From contig JAGBAA010000030.1 in NCBI GenBank assembly GCA_017939795.1, positions 1 through 63,083 on the forward strand: 63,083 nucleotides of DNA, in the 5' to 3' direction. The position numbers and the translations under genes were made by a program. Below are positions 45,488-54,981 of the stretch, piece after piece. The notes beneath the pieces are model-generated. The model was given only the letters and a program-made list of their open reading frames with translations, was not told where the DNA came from and made no database searches. The stretch comes from Thermoguttaceae bacterium (GTDB lineage Bacteria > Planctomycetota > Planctomycetia > Pirellulales > Thermoguttaceae). Position 1 is the first letter of the stretch; each line of letters starts with the position of its first letter.

Positions 45488-45820
45488 TTAATTCTTCGCC
45501 TTGGAAATCTGACCATTACCCGCTCCGCACTTCTTGCAGAAACGTTCTTTCGTGCCGTCTGCCGTGACGCGCGCTCCCATGCGGGCCGCTTTGCCGCAGG
45601 CTTCACAAACGACCTGCACGTTGGACATATCGATCGGTTTATCGATCTCAAGGCGTCCGCCCTGCGGGTTCTTCTGACTCGGACGAATGTGTTTGGTAAC
45701 GGTATTCACACCTTCGACAACAACTTTGCCAGCTTCACGGTCAATGCTCACAACGCGCGATTCAACGCCCTTGGAACGACCGGAAATGACCTTAACTTTA
45801 TCACCCTTACGAATACGCAT
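45488..45820 (-). CDS. rplX: 50S ribosomal protein L24
   Basis: A 110-residue uL24, an assembly initiator of the 50S subunit. The KOW motif RIRKGDKVKVISGRSKG, then GVNTVTKHIRPSQKNPQGG, then a C-terminal four-cysteine pair (CEACGKA and FCKKCGAG) that is common in this family. Its ATG overlaps the rplN stop by one base (TGATG). Confidence 0.97.
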   Translation of the reverse strand: MRIRKGDKVKVISGRSKGVESRVVSIDREAGKVVVEGVNTVTKHIRPSQKNPQGGRLEIDKPIDMSNVQVVCEACGKAARMGARVTADGTKERFCKKCGAGNGQISKAKN

Positions 45821-46188
45821 CAGAGCACCTCACTTGCGAGACTCACAATCTTCAGGAAGCCCTGGTCGCGAAGTTCACGAGCCACTGCACCAAAGATACG
45901 CGTTCCACGCGGATTGTTGTCTTTATCAATAATCACCGCAGCGTTTGAATCGAAGCGGACGTAACTGCCGTCTTCACGACGGACCGGATAGGCAGTACGC
46001 ACAATGACCGCGCGACAAACGCCACCCTTTTTCATATCGCTGCCCGGGATAACACTCTTGATGCTGCAGACAATGACATCACCGATCTTTGCAGTACGTC
46101 TGTGGGTACCGCCAAGAACCTTGATGCACATCAGTTCTTTTGCACCAGTGTTATCGGCCACTGCGAGCCGGGTCTGCATCTGGATCAT
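45820..46188 (-). CDS. rplN: 50S ribosomal protein L14
   Basis: A 122-residue uL14 at the subunit interface. [61 protein letters not shown] and the end [12 protein letters not shown] make it a textbook member. Between rpsQ and rplX. Confidence 0.98.
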   Translation of the reverse strand: MIQMQTRLAVADNTGAKELMCIKVLGGTHRRTAKIGDVIVCSIKSVIPGSDMKKGGVCRAVIVRTAYPVRREDGSYVRFDSNAAVIIDKDNNPRGTRIFGAVARELRDQGFLKIVSLASEVL

Positions 46189-46243
46189 TACAACACCTGA
46201 TCTTTTCTATTCTAAAATTATGGTTGAAACAACCCTTAATTCA

Positions 46244-46534
46244 CTATTTCGCGGCTTCTGCGTTCGCGCGCATCGCGTTCACATCCACCAGACGACTCTT
46301 CTGTTCGACGCTGACCAAGGTCCAGCGCTTCATCTTCGATTTCGGCGGGCATTCTTCGATCTTGACCGTATCACCAAGACGAGATTCATTGTTCTCATCA
46401 TGAACGGTGCAGACGGTCTTCTGACGAATGAATTTCCCGTACTTTGCATGCTTCACGAGACGGGAAATCTCAACCCGACGCGTTTTGCTGGCTTTATCGC
46501 TCGTAACGACACCGACAACTACTCTTTTCGGCAT
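46244..46534 (-). CDS. rpsQ: 30S ribosomal protein S17
   Basis: A 96-residue uS17, a primary 16S binder. MPKRVVVGVVTSDKASKTRRVEI, KYGKFIRQKTVCTVHDENNE and GDTVKIEECPPKSKMKRWTL match the family; the last 15 residues (DVNAMRANAEAAK) are an extension. Between rpmC and rplN. Confidence 0.96.
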   Translation of the reverse strand: MPKRVVVGVVTSDKASKTRRVEISRLVKHAKYGKFIRQKTVCTVHDENNESRLGDTVKIEECPPKSKMKRWTLVSVEQKSRLVDVNAMRANAEAAK

Positions 46535-46561
46535 AATTCATCAATCCTTCTTTTCAATGAG

Positions 46562-46759
46562 TTAGACTTCTTCTGCCACGCGTTCCCGGAGGATCGTTTT
46601 GACCTGAGCAATCAACTTGCGATTACGCTTCAGTTCACTCGGAGCATTCTGACGTTCGTTCTGCGCTTGAAGACGCAAGGTGAAGAGCGCATCAGTCGCC
46701 TCTTTCAACGTGTTCTGAAGCTGCTCGTTACTCTGTTCACGGAGTACTTTCGCTTTCAT
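46562..46759 (-). CDS. rpmC: 50S ribosomal protein L29
   Basis: A 65-residue uL29, a two-helix protein at the tunnel exit that contacts trigger factor and SRP. MKAKVLREQSNEQLQNTLKE, then LFTLRLQAQNERQNAPSELK and RKLIAQVKTILRERV are typical. Between rplP and rpsQ. Confidence 0.95.
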   Translation of the reverse strand: MKAKVLREQSNEQLQNTLKEATDALFTLRLQAQNERQNAPSELKRNRKLIAQVKTILRERVAEEV

Positions 46760-46789
46760 GGTTTACTCTCTTCCTCTTGTTAAGGCAAT

Positions 46790-47206
46790 TTACTTCAAAC
46801 GTCTGCGGATCATGCGGACCCGGATCGGCATCTTGTGGGCAAGACGAGCAAGGCAAAGACGCGCAGCATCTTCCGTCGTTCCGCCAACTTCATAGAGGAC
46901 CGTGCCCGGCTTCACAACGGCAGCCCAGTACTCAGGTTCACCCTTTCCCTTACCCATTCGCGTTTCCAACGGAATCGACGTGATCGGCTTGTTCGGGAAA
47001 ATACGGATGTAAAGTTTACCTTCACCGCGCAGATACTGCTGCGCAGCAATACGGCCTGCTTCAATGGTCTTCGCCGGGATCCAGCCGCCCTGGACAGCCT
47101 GAAGGGCATAGTCACCAAAGACGACTCGGCAGCCGCGGGACGCGACACCGGTGATACGGCCTCTCTGCACTTTTCTGTGCTTAATTCGTTTCGGCATCAT
47201 CGCCAT
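46790..47206 (-). CDS. rplP: 50S ribosomal protein L16
   Basis: A 138-residue uL16 next to the A site. It begins [20 protein letters not shown] with GAGGGTAG upstream, and contains [28 protein letters not shown] and [19 protein letters not shown]. It starts five bases after the rpsC stop. Confidence 0.97.
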   Translation of the reverse strand: MAMMPKRIKHRKVQRGRITGVASRGCRVVFGDYALQAVQGGWIPAKTIEAGRIAAQQYLRGEGKLYIRIFPNKPITSIPLETRMGKGKGEPEYWAAVVKPGTVLYEVGGTTEDAARLCLARLAHKMPIRVRMIRRRLK

Positions 47207-47211
47207 GATTA

Positions 47212-47934
47212 CTACCCTCGCTTATACGATTTTCTCGGACCACGGGACGTTTTCACGTCTTCCGCTTCTTCCTCTTTGTCACCATATTCGCCTTTATTGA
47301 TCCAAACCTGGATGCCGATGTGGCCCTGGGCGATCTTCGCTTCATAGAAGCCATAATCAATATTGGCACGCAGTGTCGAAAGCGGGATCGATCCCTGAAT
47401 GGACGTTTCCGTTCGAGACATCTCCGCTCCGCCAAGACGACCGGAAAGCTGGATCTTGATCCCCTTCGCACCGTCTTTCATCGCGTCTTCCATCGCACGC
47501 TTCATCACGCGGCGGAAGCTGGCACGCTTCACAAGCTGTTCGCCAATATCTTCGGCAACAAGCTGAGCATCTTTGTGATAGGAACGAATTTCGCGAACTT
47601 CAATCTTGAAAACACGTCCAATAAGGTTCTGCAGATCTTCGGTAAGGTCTGCGATCACTTTACCTTCGTTGCGCGTCAGGTCACGTGCACGGCTGGAGAA
47701 GATGATCAGTTTCACGGCGTCACGGGTACGTTCGATCTCGATCTTCGAGATCATCGGGTACATGTTGACTTCGTGATTGTCTTTCGTTGTCGCTTTACGA
47801 GTCTTGATGAACTTGCGGATCTTCTGATCTTCGACCAGCAGTTCGCTGAACTCTTTCTTCGAAGCATACCAACGGCTCTTCCATCCAAGGAAAACACCCG
47901 TGCGATAACCAGTTGGATTAACTTTCTGTCCCAT
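47212..47934 (-). CDS. rpsC: 30S ribosomal protein S3
   Basis: A 240-residue uS3 at the mRNA entry channel. MGQKVNPTGYRTGVFLGWKSRWYA starts it; the KH region and the C-terminal ESSISGRLGG-type KIQLSGRLGGAEMSRTE and TLRANIDYGFYEAKIAQGHIG blocks are present. The acidic-basic tail (DKEEEAEDVKTSRGPRKS) is extra. It starts two bases after the rplV stop. Confidence 0.97.
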   Translation of the reverse strand: MGQKVNPTGYRTGVFLGWKSRWYASKKEFSELLVEDQKIRKFIKTRKATTKDNHEVNMYPMISKIEIERTRDAVKLIIFSSRARDLTRNEGKVIADLTEDLQNLIGRVFKIEVREIRSYHKDAQLVAEDIGEQLVKRASFRRVMKRAMEDAMKDGAKGIKIQLSGRLGGAEMSRTETSIQGSIPLSTLRANIDYGFYEAKIAQGHIGIQVWINKGEYGDKEEEAEDVKTSRGPRKSYKRG

Positions 47935-47935
47935 T

Positions 47936-48277
47936 TCATTCCTCTTTCGGTAAGTCCAAAGTAACCCGAATGTGCGACATTCTCTTCTTGATCACTGTGG
48001 CAGAACCACGTGCTTTCGGACGGAAACGCTTGAACATCGGTCCGCCATCGACACAAAGTTCCGCGATGTAAAGCTCATCGCAATTCTGTTCGTTCTTATC
48101 ACGAGCATTCCCCAGTGCACTCTTGATGACCAGTTCGACCATACGAGCGCCGCGGTTCGGCTGATATTTCAAAATTTCGAGAGCTTCATCCGCATTCTTC
48201 CCACGAACAAGATCTGCCATGTAACGCAGCTTGCGCGGGCTAATTCTTGCATAACGATACAATGCTTTGTACGGCAT
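47936..48277 (-). CDS. rplV: 50S ribosomal protein L22
   Basis: A 113-residue uL22, whose loop lines the exit tunnel. ARISPRKLRYMADLVRGKNADEALEIL and the end FKRFRPKARGSATVIKKRMSHIRVTL are canonical. Between rpsS and rpsC. Confidence 0.97.
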   Translation of the reverse strand: MPYKALYRYARISPRKLRYMADLVRGKNADEALEILKYQPNRGARMVELVIKSALGNARDKNEQNCDELYIAELCVDGGPMFKRFRPKARGSATVIKKRMSHIRVTLDLPKEE

Positions 48278-48335
48278 GACTACTTTCCTCTATAAGGCGA
48301 ACTGAACCTCACGGCTCGTCCGCATTGTTCTTCTA

Positions 48336-48605
48336 TTAACGTTTGCCTTTGCCACCGTGGCCGCGGAAAATACGCGTAGGTGCAAATTCACCAAGTCTGT
48401 GTCCGACCATTTCTTCGGTAACGAAGCAATTGACGAACTGTTTTCCATTATGAACCATGAAGGTGAAACCTACAAATTCAGGAATAATGACACAACGGCG
48501 TGACCAGGTTTTGATCGGTTCCTTCGTGCCGGCTTCCAGCTGCTTTTCAACCTTGATGAACAATTTCCGCTCAACAAACGGTCCTTTTTTTGACGATCGT
48601 CCCAT
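48336..48605 (-). CDS. rpsS: 30S ribosomal protein S19
   Basis: An 89-residue uS19 of the small-subunit head. [47 protein letters not shown] and the end [21 protein letters not shown] fit the family. Between rplB and rplV. Confidence 0.97.
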   Translation of the reverse strand: MGRSSKKGPFVERKLFIKVEKQLEAGTKEPIKTWSRRCVIIPEFVGFTFMVHNGKQFVNCFVTEEMVGHRLGEFAPTRIFRGHGGKGKR

Positions 48606-48617
48606 TGTACTTTAATC

Positions 48618-49478
48618 CTAACCTGGAAGTTTAAGTTGACCATAACGACGTGACTTGCGACGACGAACGATGGCTTTGTTCGAGGCCTTATGACGATTAC
48701 GGGTGCTGTGACCTTTGGTCGGTTTACCCTGCGGAGTGACCGGGTTGCGGCCTCCCTTGGTACGGCCTTCACCACCACCGTGCGGGTGGTCGATCGGGTT
48801 CATCGCAGTACCGCGAACGTGAGGACGACGACCCATCCAGCGAACACGCCCGGCTTTGCCAAGCACGATGTTCATGTGGTCGGAGTTCCCGACGACGCCA
48901 ATGACCGCGCGGCACGTGGACGGAACACGGCGGATTTCACCGCTCGGAAGAATGATCTGAGCCCATTCCGTGTCCTTCGCAACAAGCGTCGCGTACGTTC
49001 CAGCCGAACGGCACATGCAGGCACCGGTTCCAGGCTGAAGTTCAATGTTATGGATCATGCTTCCCTGCGGGATCTTCGAAAGCGGGAGGCAGTTGCCGAC
49101 ATCACTGACTGCGTCAGCGCCGGAAACCACTTTCATTCCCTTCTTCAGTCCGTTCGGGGCGATGATGTAGCGTTTCTCACCATCAGCATAAACGAGAAGA
49201 GCAATACGGGCCGTGCGGTTCGGATCGTACTGGATCGAGTCAACGATCGCCGGAACTCCGTCCTTGTTGCGACGGAAGTCGATCAGACGATAGGCACGCT
49301 TGTGGCCGCCGCCGCGATGACGGCAGGTGATGATGCCCTGATTGTTGCGGCCACTGGAACGACGCTTCGGTTCAAGAAGCGACTTCTCTACCTTTGCGCC
49401 CGGAGTCAGATCAGCAAAATCGCTGACGCTGGCATTGCGGCGGCCCGGAGAGGTGGGTTTGTAATGACGAATTCCCAT
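48618..49478 (-). CDS. rplB: 50S ribosomal protein L2
   Basis: A 286-residue uL2, needed for subunit joining and close to the peptidyl-transferase centre. It starts [21 protein letters not shown] and carries [23 protein letters not shown], and the catalytic-region block [23 protein letters not shown]. Length is normal. Between rplW and rpsS. Confidence 0.98.
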   Translation of the reverse strand: MGIRHYKPTSPGRRNASVSDFADLTPGAKVEKSLLEPKRRSSGRNNQGIITCRHRGGGHKRAYRLIDFRRNKDGVPAIVDSIQYDPNRTARIALLVYADGEKRYIIAPNGLKKGMKVVSGADAVSDVGNCLPLSKIPQGSMIHNIELQPGTGACMCRSAGTYATLVAKDTEWAQIILPSGEIRRVPSTCRAVIGVVGNSDHMNIVLGKAGRVRWMGRRPHVRGTAMNPIDHPHGGGEGRTKGGRNPVTPQGKPTKGHSTRNRHKASNKAIVRRRKSRRYGQLKLPG

Positions 49479-49605
49479 TTTACTAATTCCATTCTAAGTT
49501 GTATGGACAACTTTGTGATCGTTTTACTGATATAAAGGATACCTTTGCACGACCACTTACCTGAACCGGATCGCGCCTGTTCAAGCGCGGTGCCGGCAAC
49601 ACATG

Positions 49606-49995
49606 TTAAACAAAGTCAATACGGCTCTCAGCATCGAGATAAACGATCGCTTTTTTCCAGTCGCCCGTGTAGGAAACACGCTGCTTGAAGCGGCGCTGCT
49701 TGCCTTTGCGGTTCTGGGTGTTCACTTTCACGACTTTCACATCGTAAAGCTTTTCGATCGCGTCTTTGATCTCTTCTTTCGTAGCGTCCGTGTGGACCTG
49801 GAAAGAGTATGCGTTCTGGATCACTTCTTCCCAGACCACATTGCCTTTCGAATCGCGAACTTTGTTGCCTTCAGCATCACGCTTCGCGCGCTTGAAGGTC
49901 TTGTCCGTCAACATAACGCCTTTTTCCGTGACGAGCGGACGGATAATAATCTGATACGGCTCAAGAAGCAGGCCTGCACTCATAATATCTTTCAT
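49606..49995 (-). CDS. rplW: 50S ribosomal protein L23
   Basis: A 129-residue uL23, docking site of trigger factor and SRP at the tunnel exit. ATG 49995 (MKDIMSAGLLLEPYQIIIRPLVTEK) has AGGGAC upstream; an in-frame TTG 18 bases earlier is less likely. A roughly 25-residue insertion (KRAKRDAEGNKVRDSKGNVV) lies in the loop that reaches along the tunnel, making it longer than the usual 95-100. The conserved EIKDAIEKLYDVKVVKVNT follows. Confidence 0.95.
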   Translation of the reverse strand: MKDIMSAGLLLEPYQIIIRPLVTEKGVMLTDKTFKRAKRDAEGNKVRDSKGNVVWEEVIQNAYSFQVHTDATKEEIKDAIEKLYDVKVVKVNTQNRKGKQRRFKQRVSYTGDWKKAIVYLDAESRIDFV

Positions 49996-50009
49996 TGTTC
50001 GTCCCTTTC

Positions 50010-50648
50010 TCAAGCGTTTTTAGCAGCAGCAACAGTACCACGGAACGCATCCAGCGCAGCACGGGTAACGACCATGCATTTCGGTTTCAGGACTTCCAGA
50101 GCATTGATGTCGCTCATCGGGAGGACCTGGAGACCCGGGATATTGCGTCCGCTCTTGTAGATGTTCACATTGTAACCGAAGGTCGCGAAAAGCGCGGTTC
50201 CAGTGACATTCAGAGCTTTGAGAACAGCAGCCATTTCCTTCGTTTTCGGAGCTTCGATGGCGAAGTCTTCCACGATGATGACTTTTTCACTTTCGAACTT
50301 GGAACGGAGAGCCATGCGCGTCGCAAGCTGCATCGCTTTGCGCGGCATTGCAAGACGCCAGTCGCGCGGGGTCTTGGCCTTGATGTGACCACCGCCGCGG
50401 CGAACGCCGGAGCGTTTGGATCCGGCACGAGCGTTACCAGTACCCTTCTGACGGTACATTTTCTTCGTAGAACCAGAGACTTCGCCGCGGGTCTTCGTTT
50501 TAGCCGTACCCTGGCGCATGTTCGACTGATACATAACGACCGCATCATGAAGAAGCTGAACACTGATACGATCCGCGAGTTCATTCACGTCGAATTCGTA
50601 CGTGTCAACCTGTTTTCCAGTGCGATCATAAATCGGCAGACTGACCAT
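50010..50648 (-). CDS. rplD: 50S ribosomal protein L4
   Basis: A 212-residue uL4, lining the tunnel constriction. The tunnel loop TKTRGEVSGSTKKMYRQKGTGNARAGSKRSGVRRGGGHIKA is intact. In Escherichia coli L4 represses the S10 operon; a 279-base gap before this gene is the most likely place for local control here. Confidence 0.97.
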   Translation of the reverse strand: MVSLPIYDRTGKQVDTYEFDVNELADRISVQLLHDAVVMYQSNMRQGTAKTKTRGEVSGSTKKMYRQKGTGNARAGSKRSGVRRGGGHIKAKTPRDWRLAMPRKAMQLATRMALRSKFESEKVIIVEDFAIEAPKTKEMAAVLKALNVTGTALFATFGYNVNIYKSGRNIPGLQVLPMSDINALEVLKPKCMVVTRAALDAFRGTVAAAKNA

Positions 50649-50927
50649 GATAAAAATCTTTCTTAAATTGAGTTTCTAACCAAACGCTCTAAGGTGAATG
50701 GGTAATGGCCATCCAAATCAAGCGCCTTGCGAACCTGTCAATCCGTTCGGCATGAGCAGAACTTGAGGTTATATTCTTTTACACGCCGTGAAGCATTGTA
50801 AAAATACGGTTCGACCGGATCCACCGGTAAAGAAAAAACTTTCTTTATGCACTGACGGGTTTTCACCGTCTCACTTTTTATCCGCGGGGGAGTAAACTCC
50901 CCCTGAATGTTTCGTTTTCGACAGATG
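50649..50927 (-). other. Gap between rplC and rplD with a perfect palindrome
   Basis: 279 bases without a gene inside an operon that is usually tight. GGGGGAGTAAACTCCCCC at 50886-50903 forms a strong hairpin about 25 bases after the rplC stop and has no T run. Another short hairpin (GACGG..CCGTC) follows. It is probably a leader or processing region. Confidence 0.5.
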
Positions 50928-51653
50928 TCAGTTAGCGACCAGCTCGCCTTCGAATTTACGGGCGCGCGGCTGCATATTCGTGGGACGGACAATGATGTAA
51001 CCGCCGTTCGGTCCCGGGATGCCGCCTTTGATGAGCATCAGGTTGTTCTCTTTATCCATCTTGATGATGGCGAGATTACGGACCGTCGTGCGAACGCTGC
51101 CATACTGACCAGGCATTTTCTTGCCTTTCAGAACACGGGACGGATAGGCACTGCAGCCCGTACCACCCATGTGGCGATGGCATTTCTTGACACCGTGGCT
51201 GGCGCGCTGACCGGCAAAATTATGACGGGTCATCGTACCTGCATATCCGCGGCCTTTGCTGATCCCGACAACATCGACGGCCGTGACCGAATCAAAAACG
51301 GAAAGATCCAGTTTCTGACCGACTTCATAACCTTCGACGGAGGTAGCAAATTCCTTAACGAATTTCTTCACTTCACAGCCGGCTTTCGGAGCAGCTTCAA
51401 CTCCGGATGCAGCTTTCTTTTCCTGACGTTTGCTGTCGATATTAGCGACATGACCACGTTCTGAACGTGTCGCGCAAGAACTTTTCTTGTCTTCGAATCC
51501 CACCTGGATAGCCTGATAGCCATCACGTTCAGTGGTTTTCACCTGAAGGACATCACAGGGACCCAACTCCACGACCGTGACCGGGATCGATTTTCCAGTC
51601 ACTTCATAGACCTGCGTCATTCCAACTTTGCGTCCGAGCAATCCAACTGCCAT
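50928..51653 (-). CDS. rplC: 50S ribosomal protein L3
   Basis: A 241-residue uL3. MAVGLLGRKVGMTQVYEVTGKSIPVTVVE starts it. The loop near the peptidyl-transferase centre (HNFAGQRASHGVKKCHRHMG and GCSAYPSRVLKGKKMPGQYG) is present, followed by GGIPGPNGGYIIV. A lysine/alanine-rich insert lies in the first domain (KRQEKKAASGVEAAPKAG). Between rpsJ and rplD. Confidence 0.96.
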   Translation of the reverse strand: MAVGLLGRKVGMTQVYEVTGKSIPVTVVELGPCDVLQVKTTERDGYQAIQVGFEDKKSSCATRSERGHVANIDSKRQEKKAASGVEAAPKAGCEVKKFVKEFATSVEGYEVGQKLDLSVFDSVTAVDVVGISKGRGYAGTMTRHNFAGQRASHGVKKCHRHMGGTGCSAYPSRVLKGKKMPGQYGSVRTTVRNLAIIKMDKENNLMLIKGGIPGPNGGYIIVRPTNMQPRARKFEGELVAN

Positions 51654-51839
51654 GTTCTCACCTTCTTTTTTATCGCCTTCCGGGAACTCTCCGCTTTCTC
51701 AAGACGCGGCATTTACCCGAAAATCATCAACTTTTACTGCTTATAAATGAATTTGTTTACCGCGATTGTGCGGCTTAACCTAGCGACTGCGGCGACCGAC
51801 GGTGCCTGGCACTTGCGTCTCCTGCCGCGCAATCTGAAA

Positions 51840-52166
51840 TTAACGACCATTCGCCTTGATCTTAATCTCAACTCCAGCCGGAAGACTCAGCTTGTTCAGT
51901 GCTTCGATCGTCTTCGGCGTGACATCAATAATGTCAATCAAACGCTTGTGAGTACGAATCTCATACTGCTGACGAGATTTTTTATCAACATGCGGACTGG
52001 AGTTGACAGTGTAACGCTCGATCCGGGTCGGGAGCGGGATCGGACCGCAAACAACGGAACCGGTACGCTTTGCAGTATCGATGATCTCCGTCGCGCTCTG
52101 ATCGATGACCGAGTGATCATAAGCCTCCATCCGGATTCTGATTGAATTGTTACTCTGTCCAGCCAC
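51840..52166 (-). CDS. rpsJ: 30S ribosomal protein S10
   Basis: A 108-residue uS10, the first gene of the S10 operon and also part of the NusB/S10 antitermination complex in other bacteria. [67 protein letters not shown] are canonical. A 10-residue N-terminal extension ([10 protein letters not shown]) is present. Transcribed from a promoter at 52232, divergent from the synthetase-like gene. Confidence 0.97.
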   Translation of the reverse strand: MAGQSNNSIRIRMEAYDHSVIDQSATEIIDTAKRTGSVVCGPIPLPTRIERYTVNSSPHVDKKSRQQYEIRTHKRLIDIIDVTPKTIEALNKLSLPAGVEIKIKANGR

Positions 52167-52231
52167 AAGTGCCTCCTGTTACATCACACATTTCCAAAGA
52201 TAATAACAATTGAGCGAACTCAACTGCGGGT

Positions 52232-52259
52232 ATTTTACCCAAAATAATCTTTTTGTCAA
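52232..52259 (-). promoter_or_regulatory. Promoter of the S10 operon
   Basis: On the minus strand TTGACA, 16 bases, TAAAAT. The -10 box sits in the small palindrome GGGTATTTTACCC as read on the plus strand. Confidence 0.8.
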
Positions 52260-52427
52260 CGGGGGGGTCTTTGCACAAAATCCCCTCCGGCAACAAAGAA
52301 GACGTCATTTTACTACATATTCTTAAATTTACAAGGGGGGGACTCCATTATTTTAAAATTTTCCCGGAAAATTTTTACACTTTTTCCATTTTTTGAAAAA
52401 TTTCCTTCCATCATCTCTCCCAAGCCC

Positions 52428-52456
52428 TTGAAATTTCTTCTTTTTTCCGATATAAT
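52428..52456 (+). promoter_or_regulatory. Promoter of the threonyl-tRNA synthetase-like gene
   Basis: TTGAAA, 17 bases, TATAAT, about 55 bases before ATG 52511. The stretch 52260-52427 between the two divergent promoters holds no gene. Confidence 0.85.
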
Positions 52457-52510
52457 ATCTCTTTATTGACCACCTTTATCCTACCTGTTTGGACCTTCGC
52501 GGACAAGATC

Positions 52511-54475
52511 ATGCCAGACATTCCCGACTATAGAAAATTCGGCATCCCATCCGTCTATCAGAGACGCATCGCAGATTTTGCAAATATCGAGTTCGCAGAT
52601 TCAGACCGATTTCCTGTCGCAGCGCGGCTTCAGGGAAAAGTCGTCGGCCTTCAGACTCCCTTTCCTTCAGAGGGTCCCATCGAAGACGTTGAGTTCCTCC
52701 ACACAGACTCCCCCGCAGCACTGGAAGTCCTCCGTCACAGCACCGCCCATCTCCTTGCCCGGGCGGTCATCCGTCTTTTTAAAAATGTCCACCTGGCATT
52801 TGGACCGGCCGTCGAGAACGGATTCTACTACGATCTTCATACAGAACATCCCATCACGGAAGATGATTTTCCCAGGATCGAAGCAGAAATGCGCCGGCTC
52901 ATCAGCCAGAATGAAACATTTGAGTGTTTTGAAGTCCCGCGTCCTCAGGCCGTCCGTCTGCTTGAAGAAATGGATCAGCCGCTGAAGCTCGAGCATTTGC
53001 GCACGCATTTAAAAGACACTGAAAAACTGTACTTTTACCGACAGGGGGAATTTCTCGACCTCACACGGGGACCTCATGTACTGAATGCCGAACTTCTGCA
53101 GCACTTCAAACTCCTCTCCGTCGCCAGCACCCACTGGAGAGGCGATCCGCAGCGTCAGCCGCTTCAGAGGATCTACGGGACCGCGTTTTTCAGCGAGAAA
53201 GACCTGACTCTCTACCTGGAGCAGATGCAGGAAGCCCGAAAACGCGACCACCGCATCCTTGGACGCCAGCTTGAACTCTACGCCATCGATCCCCGCGTCG
53301 GTTCCGGTCTTGTCCTCTGGCTGCCGAAAGGGGCAGTCATCCGGCAGCAGCTCGAAAGTTTCCTTTGCGGCAAACTGGTCAAAAACGGTTTCCAGAGAGT
53401 CTATTCCCCCGAAATGGGCAGAACGGTCCTCTACCGCATGACGAGCAGCAATCCCTACGCCGCAGACAGTTCCTTTCCGCGGTTTGAAGTAGAACGGCAC
53501 GACAGCTATACGCTGCGCTCCACGTGCGGACTTCACCACGTCGCCATCTATCAGAATCACCCCAGAAGCTACCGGGAACTGCCGCTGCGTTTTTTTGAAT
53601 TCGGAAACGTCTGCTGCTATGAGCAGTCCGGCGAACTGAGCGGCCTGAAGCGGGTCCGGGCCTTCACCCGCAATGACACGCACATTTTCTGCACTTCCGC
53701 CCAGCTGCCTCAGGAATTTGGACGCTGTCTGCGGATCCTCCAGGAAAACCTCCAGACTCTCGGCTTCACGGACCTGAAGATCCAGACCTGCTTCCGCTCG
53801 AAAAACGAAGTCCAGTACAGCGGTACGCCGGAAGAGTGGAAACACTGGGAAGACGTCATCCTTGCGGAATGCGCCAAACTCGGCCTCCCCACGATCCCGG
53901 ACGGCATCGTGCATCCGGAAGGCCCCGGCATCGATTTTATTGCCAGAGATTCCCTTGGACGGGAAGCGCATTTTGGAATGATCCACATCGATTTCAAACT
54001 TCCAGGCAAAGAGAGCTTTGATCTTTCCTACGTCGGCGCAGACAATGCCCAGCACCGCCCCATGATGATCCACTGCACGCCGCTGGATTCCTTTGAGCGC
54101 TTCATCGGCATCCTGATCGAACATTTTGCCGGCGCATTTCCGCTCTGGCTGGCTCCGGAACAGGTGAAGATCCTGATCGTCAGCCCTAAATTCGAAGAAT
54201 ACGCGCAGGAGATCGAAGAAAAACTGCGCTCCTGCGGGATCCGTGTCAGCGGCGATTACCGCTCGGAAAAGATCGGAGCAAAGATCCGACGCGCCCAGCT
54301 CCAGCTCGTACCGTATATGTTCATCATCGGCGAACGCGAAACGGAAGGCCGAACGGTCACCATCCGGGATCGTCTTGCCGGAAGTCTGGGGACATTCTCA
54401 CCGGAGGAAGCGGTCGAAATGCTCACGAAAGAAATTCAGGAAAAGACTCTTAAACACGCCCCGGGAACTGTCTGA
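52511..54475 (+). CDS. thrS: Divergent threonyl-tRNA synthetase-like protein
   Basis: A 654-residue protein aligned along its length with class II threonyl-tRNA synthetase. ATG 52511 (MPDIPDYRKF) is preferred over an upstream TTG that lies on the transcription start. The editing domain keeps HSTAH (about residues 76-80) but has DLTRGPH where the family has CRGPH, so the editing-site cysteine is threonine. In the catalytic domain the zinc-ligand block NCPGH reads TCGLHH, motif 2 reads NVCCYEQSG where HRNEPSG with an invariant arginine is expected, and motif 3 reads LDSFERF instead of LGSxERF. THIF and the C-terminal anticodon domain (RNEKIG-like YRSEKIGAKIRRAQLQLVPYM) are kept. The N-terminal TGS-like part is poorly conserved. 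It may be a diverged enzyme or a paralogue with another role. Comparison is with remembered family sequences. Confidence 0.85.
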   Translation: MPDIPDYRKFGIPSVYQRRIADFANIEFADSDRFPVAARLQGKVVGLQTPFPSEGPIEDVEFLHTDSPAALEVLRHSTAHLLARAVIRLFKNVHLAFGPAVENGFYYDLHTEHPITEDDFPRIEAEMRRLISQNETFECFEVPRPQAVRLLEEMDQPLKLEHLRTHLKDTEKLYFYRQGEFLDLTRGPHVLNAELLQHFKLLSVASTHWRGDPQRQPLQRIYGTAFFSEKDLTLYLEQMQEARKRDHRILGRQLELYAIDPRVGSGLVLWLPKGAVIRQQLESFLCGKLVKNGFQRVYSPEMGRTVLYRMTSSNPYAADSSFPRFEVERHDSYTLRSTCGLHHVAIYQNHPRSYRELPLRFFEFGNVCCYEQSGELSGLKRVRAFTRNDTHIFCTSAQLPQEFGRCLRILQENLQTLGFTDLKIQTCFRSKNEVQYSGTPEEWKHWEDVILAECAKLGLPTIPDGIVHPEGPGIDFIARDSLGREAHFGMIHIDFKLPGKESFDLSYVGADNAQHRPMMIHCTPLDSFERFIGILIEHFAGAFPLWLAPEQVKILIVSPKFEEYAQEIEEKLRSCGIRVSGDYRSEKIGAKIRRAQLQLVPYMFIIGERETEGRTVTIRDRLAGSLGTFSPEEAVEMLTKEIQEKTLKHAPGTV

Positions 54476-54491
54476 TCCCGCCTGAAAAAAC

Positions 54492-54520
54492 AGAGGACCG
54501 GTATTTGCCAGTCCTCTTTT
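54492..54520. terminator. Terminator after the synthetase-like gene, possibly bidirectional
   Basis: AGAGGAC pairs with GTCCTCT, followed by TTT on the plus strand. On the minus strand the hairpin is followed by six T, so it could also stop csrA transcripts. Confidence 0.75.
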
Positions 54521-54729
54521 GCAGTTCTGCACATATTTAAATGACGAAACAAAAAAACAGCGTCACGAGAAGCACCATTTTTCGCGTTCTTTTCCCTGGA
54601 AAAACGGTATATTCTTCGGATCCGGATCTTAAAAGGAATATCCAGCTCATTTCGGCATTCTCCTTCTGCGCGCATCGGCAAAACCATTCCGAAAACATCG
54701 GCAAAATATTGCCAATGACCGGCAATCGC

Positions 54730-54981
54730 CTACCGAAGCGTATTTTTCATGGACTGTACTTTTCCGAGTGTACGCCAACAGGAGGGTTTTGCATGACTTC
54801 TGCTGCGGCGTTTGGGGGCCTGTTCATCGGAAATCATGCAAAGTTCCTTACGATAGACCGACACATTTCCCGGGGCCATGATCCCAAGCGAAACCTTGTT
54901 CCCGGAGATCCCCGTCACTACGATCTCGATCCGGCCGTCAATGATCAGGCTTTCATCCAACTTCCTTGAAAGTACCAGCAT
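54730..54981 (-). CDS. csrA: Carbon storage regulator CsrA
   Basis: An 83-residue CsrA, a dimeric RNA-binding protein that controls translation by binding GGA motifs near start codons. [34 protein letters not shown] is the canonical core and SVYRKEL completes it. The last 25 residues are a basic extension ([20 protein letters not shown]) beyond the usual 60-65. AAGGAG precedes ATG 54981. Single gene, facing the synthetase-like gene. Confidence 0.95.
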   Translation of the reverse strand: MLVLSRKLDESLIIDGRIEIVVTGISGNKVSLGIMAPGNVSVYRKELCMISDEQAPKRRSRSHAKPSCWRTLGKVQSMKNTLR

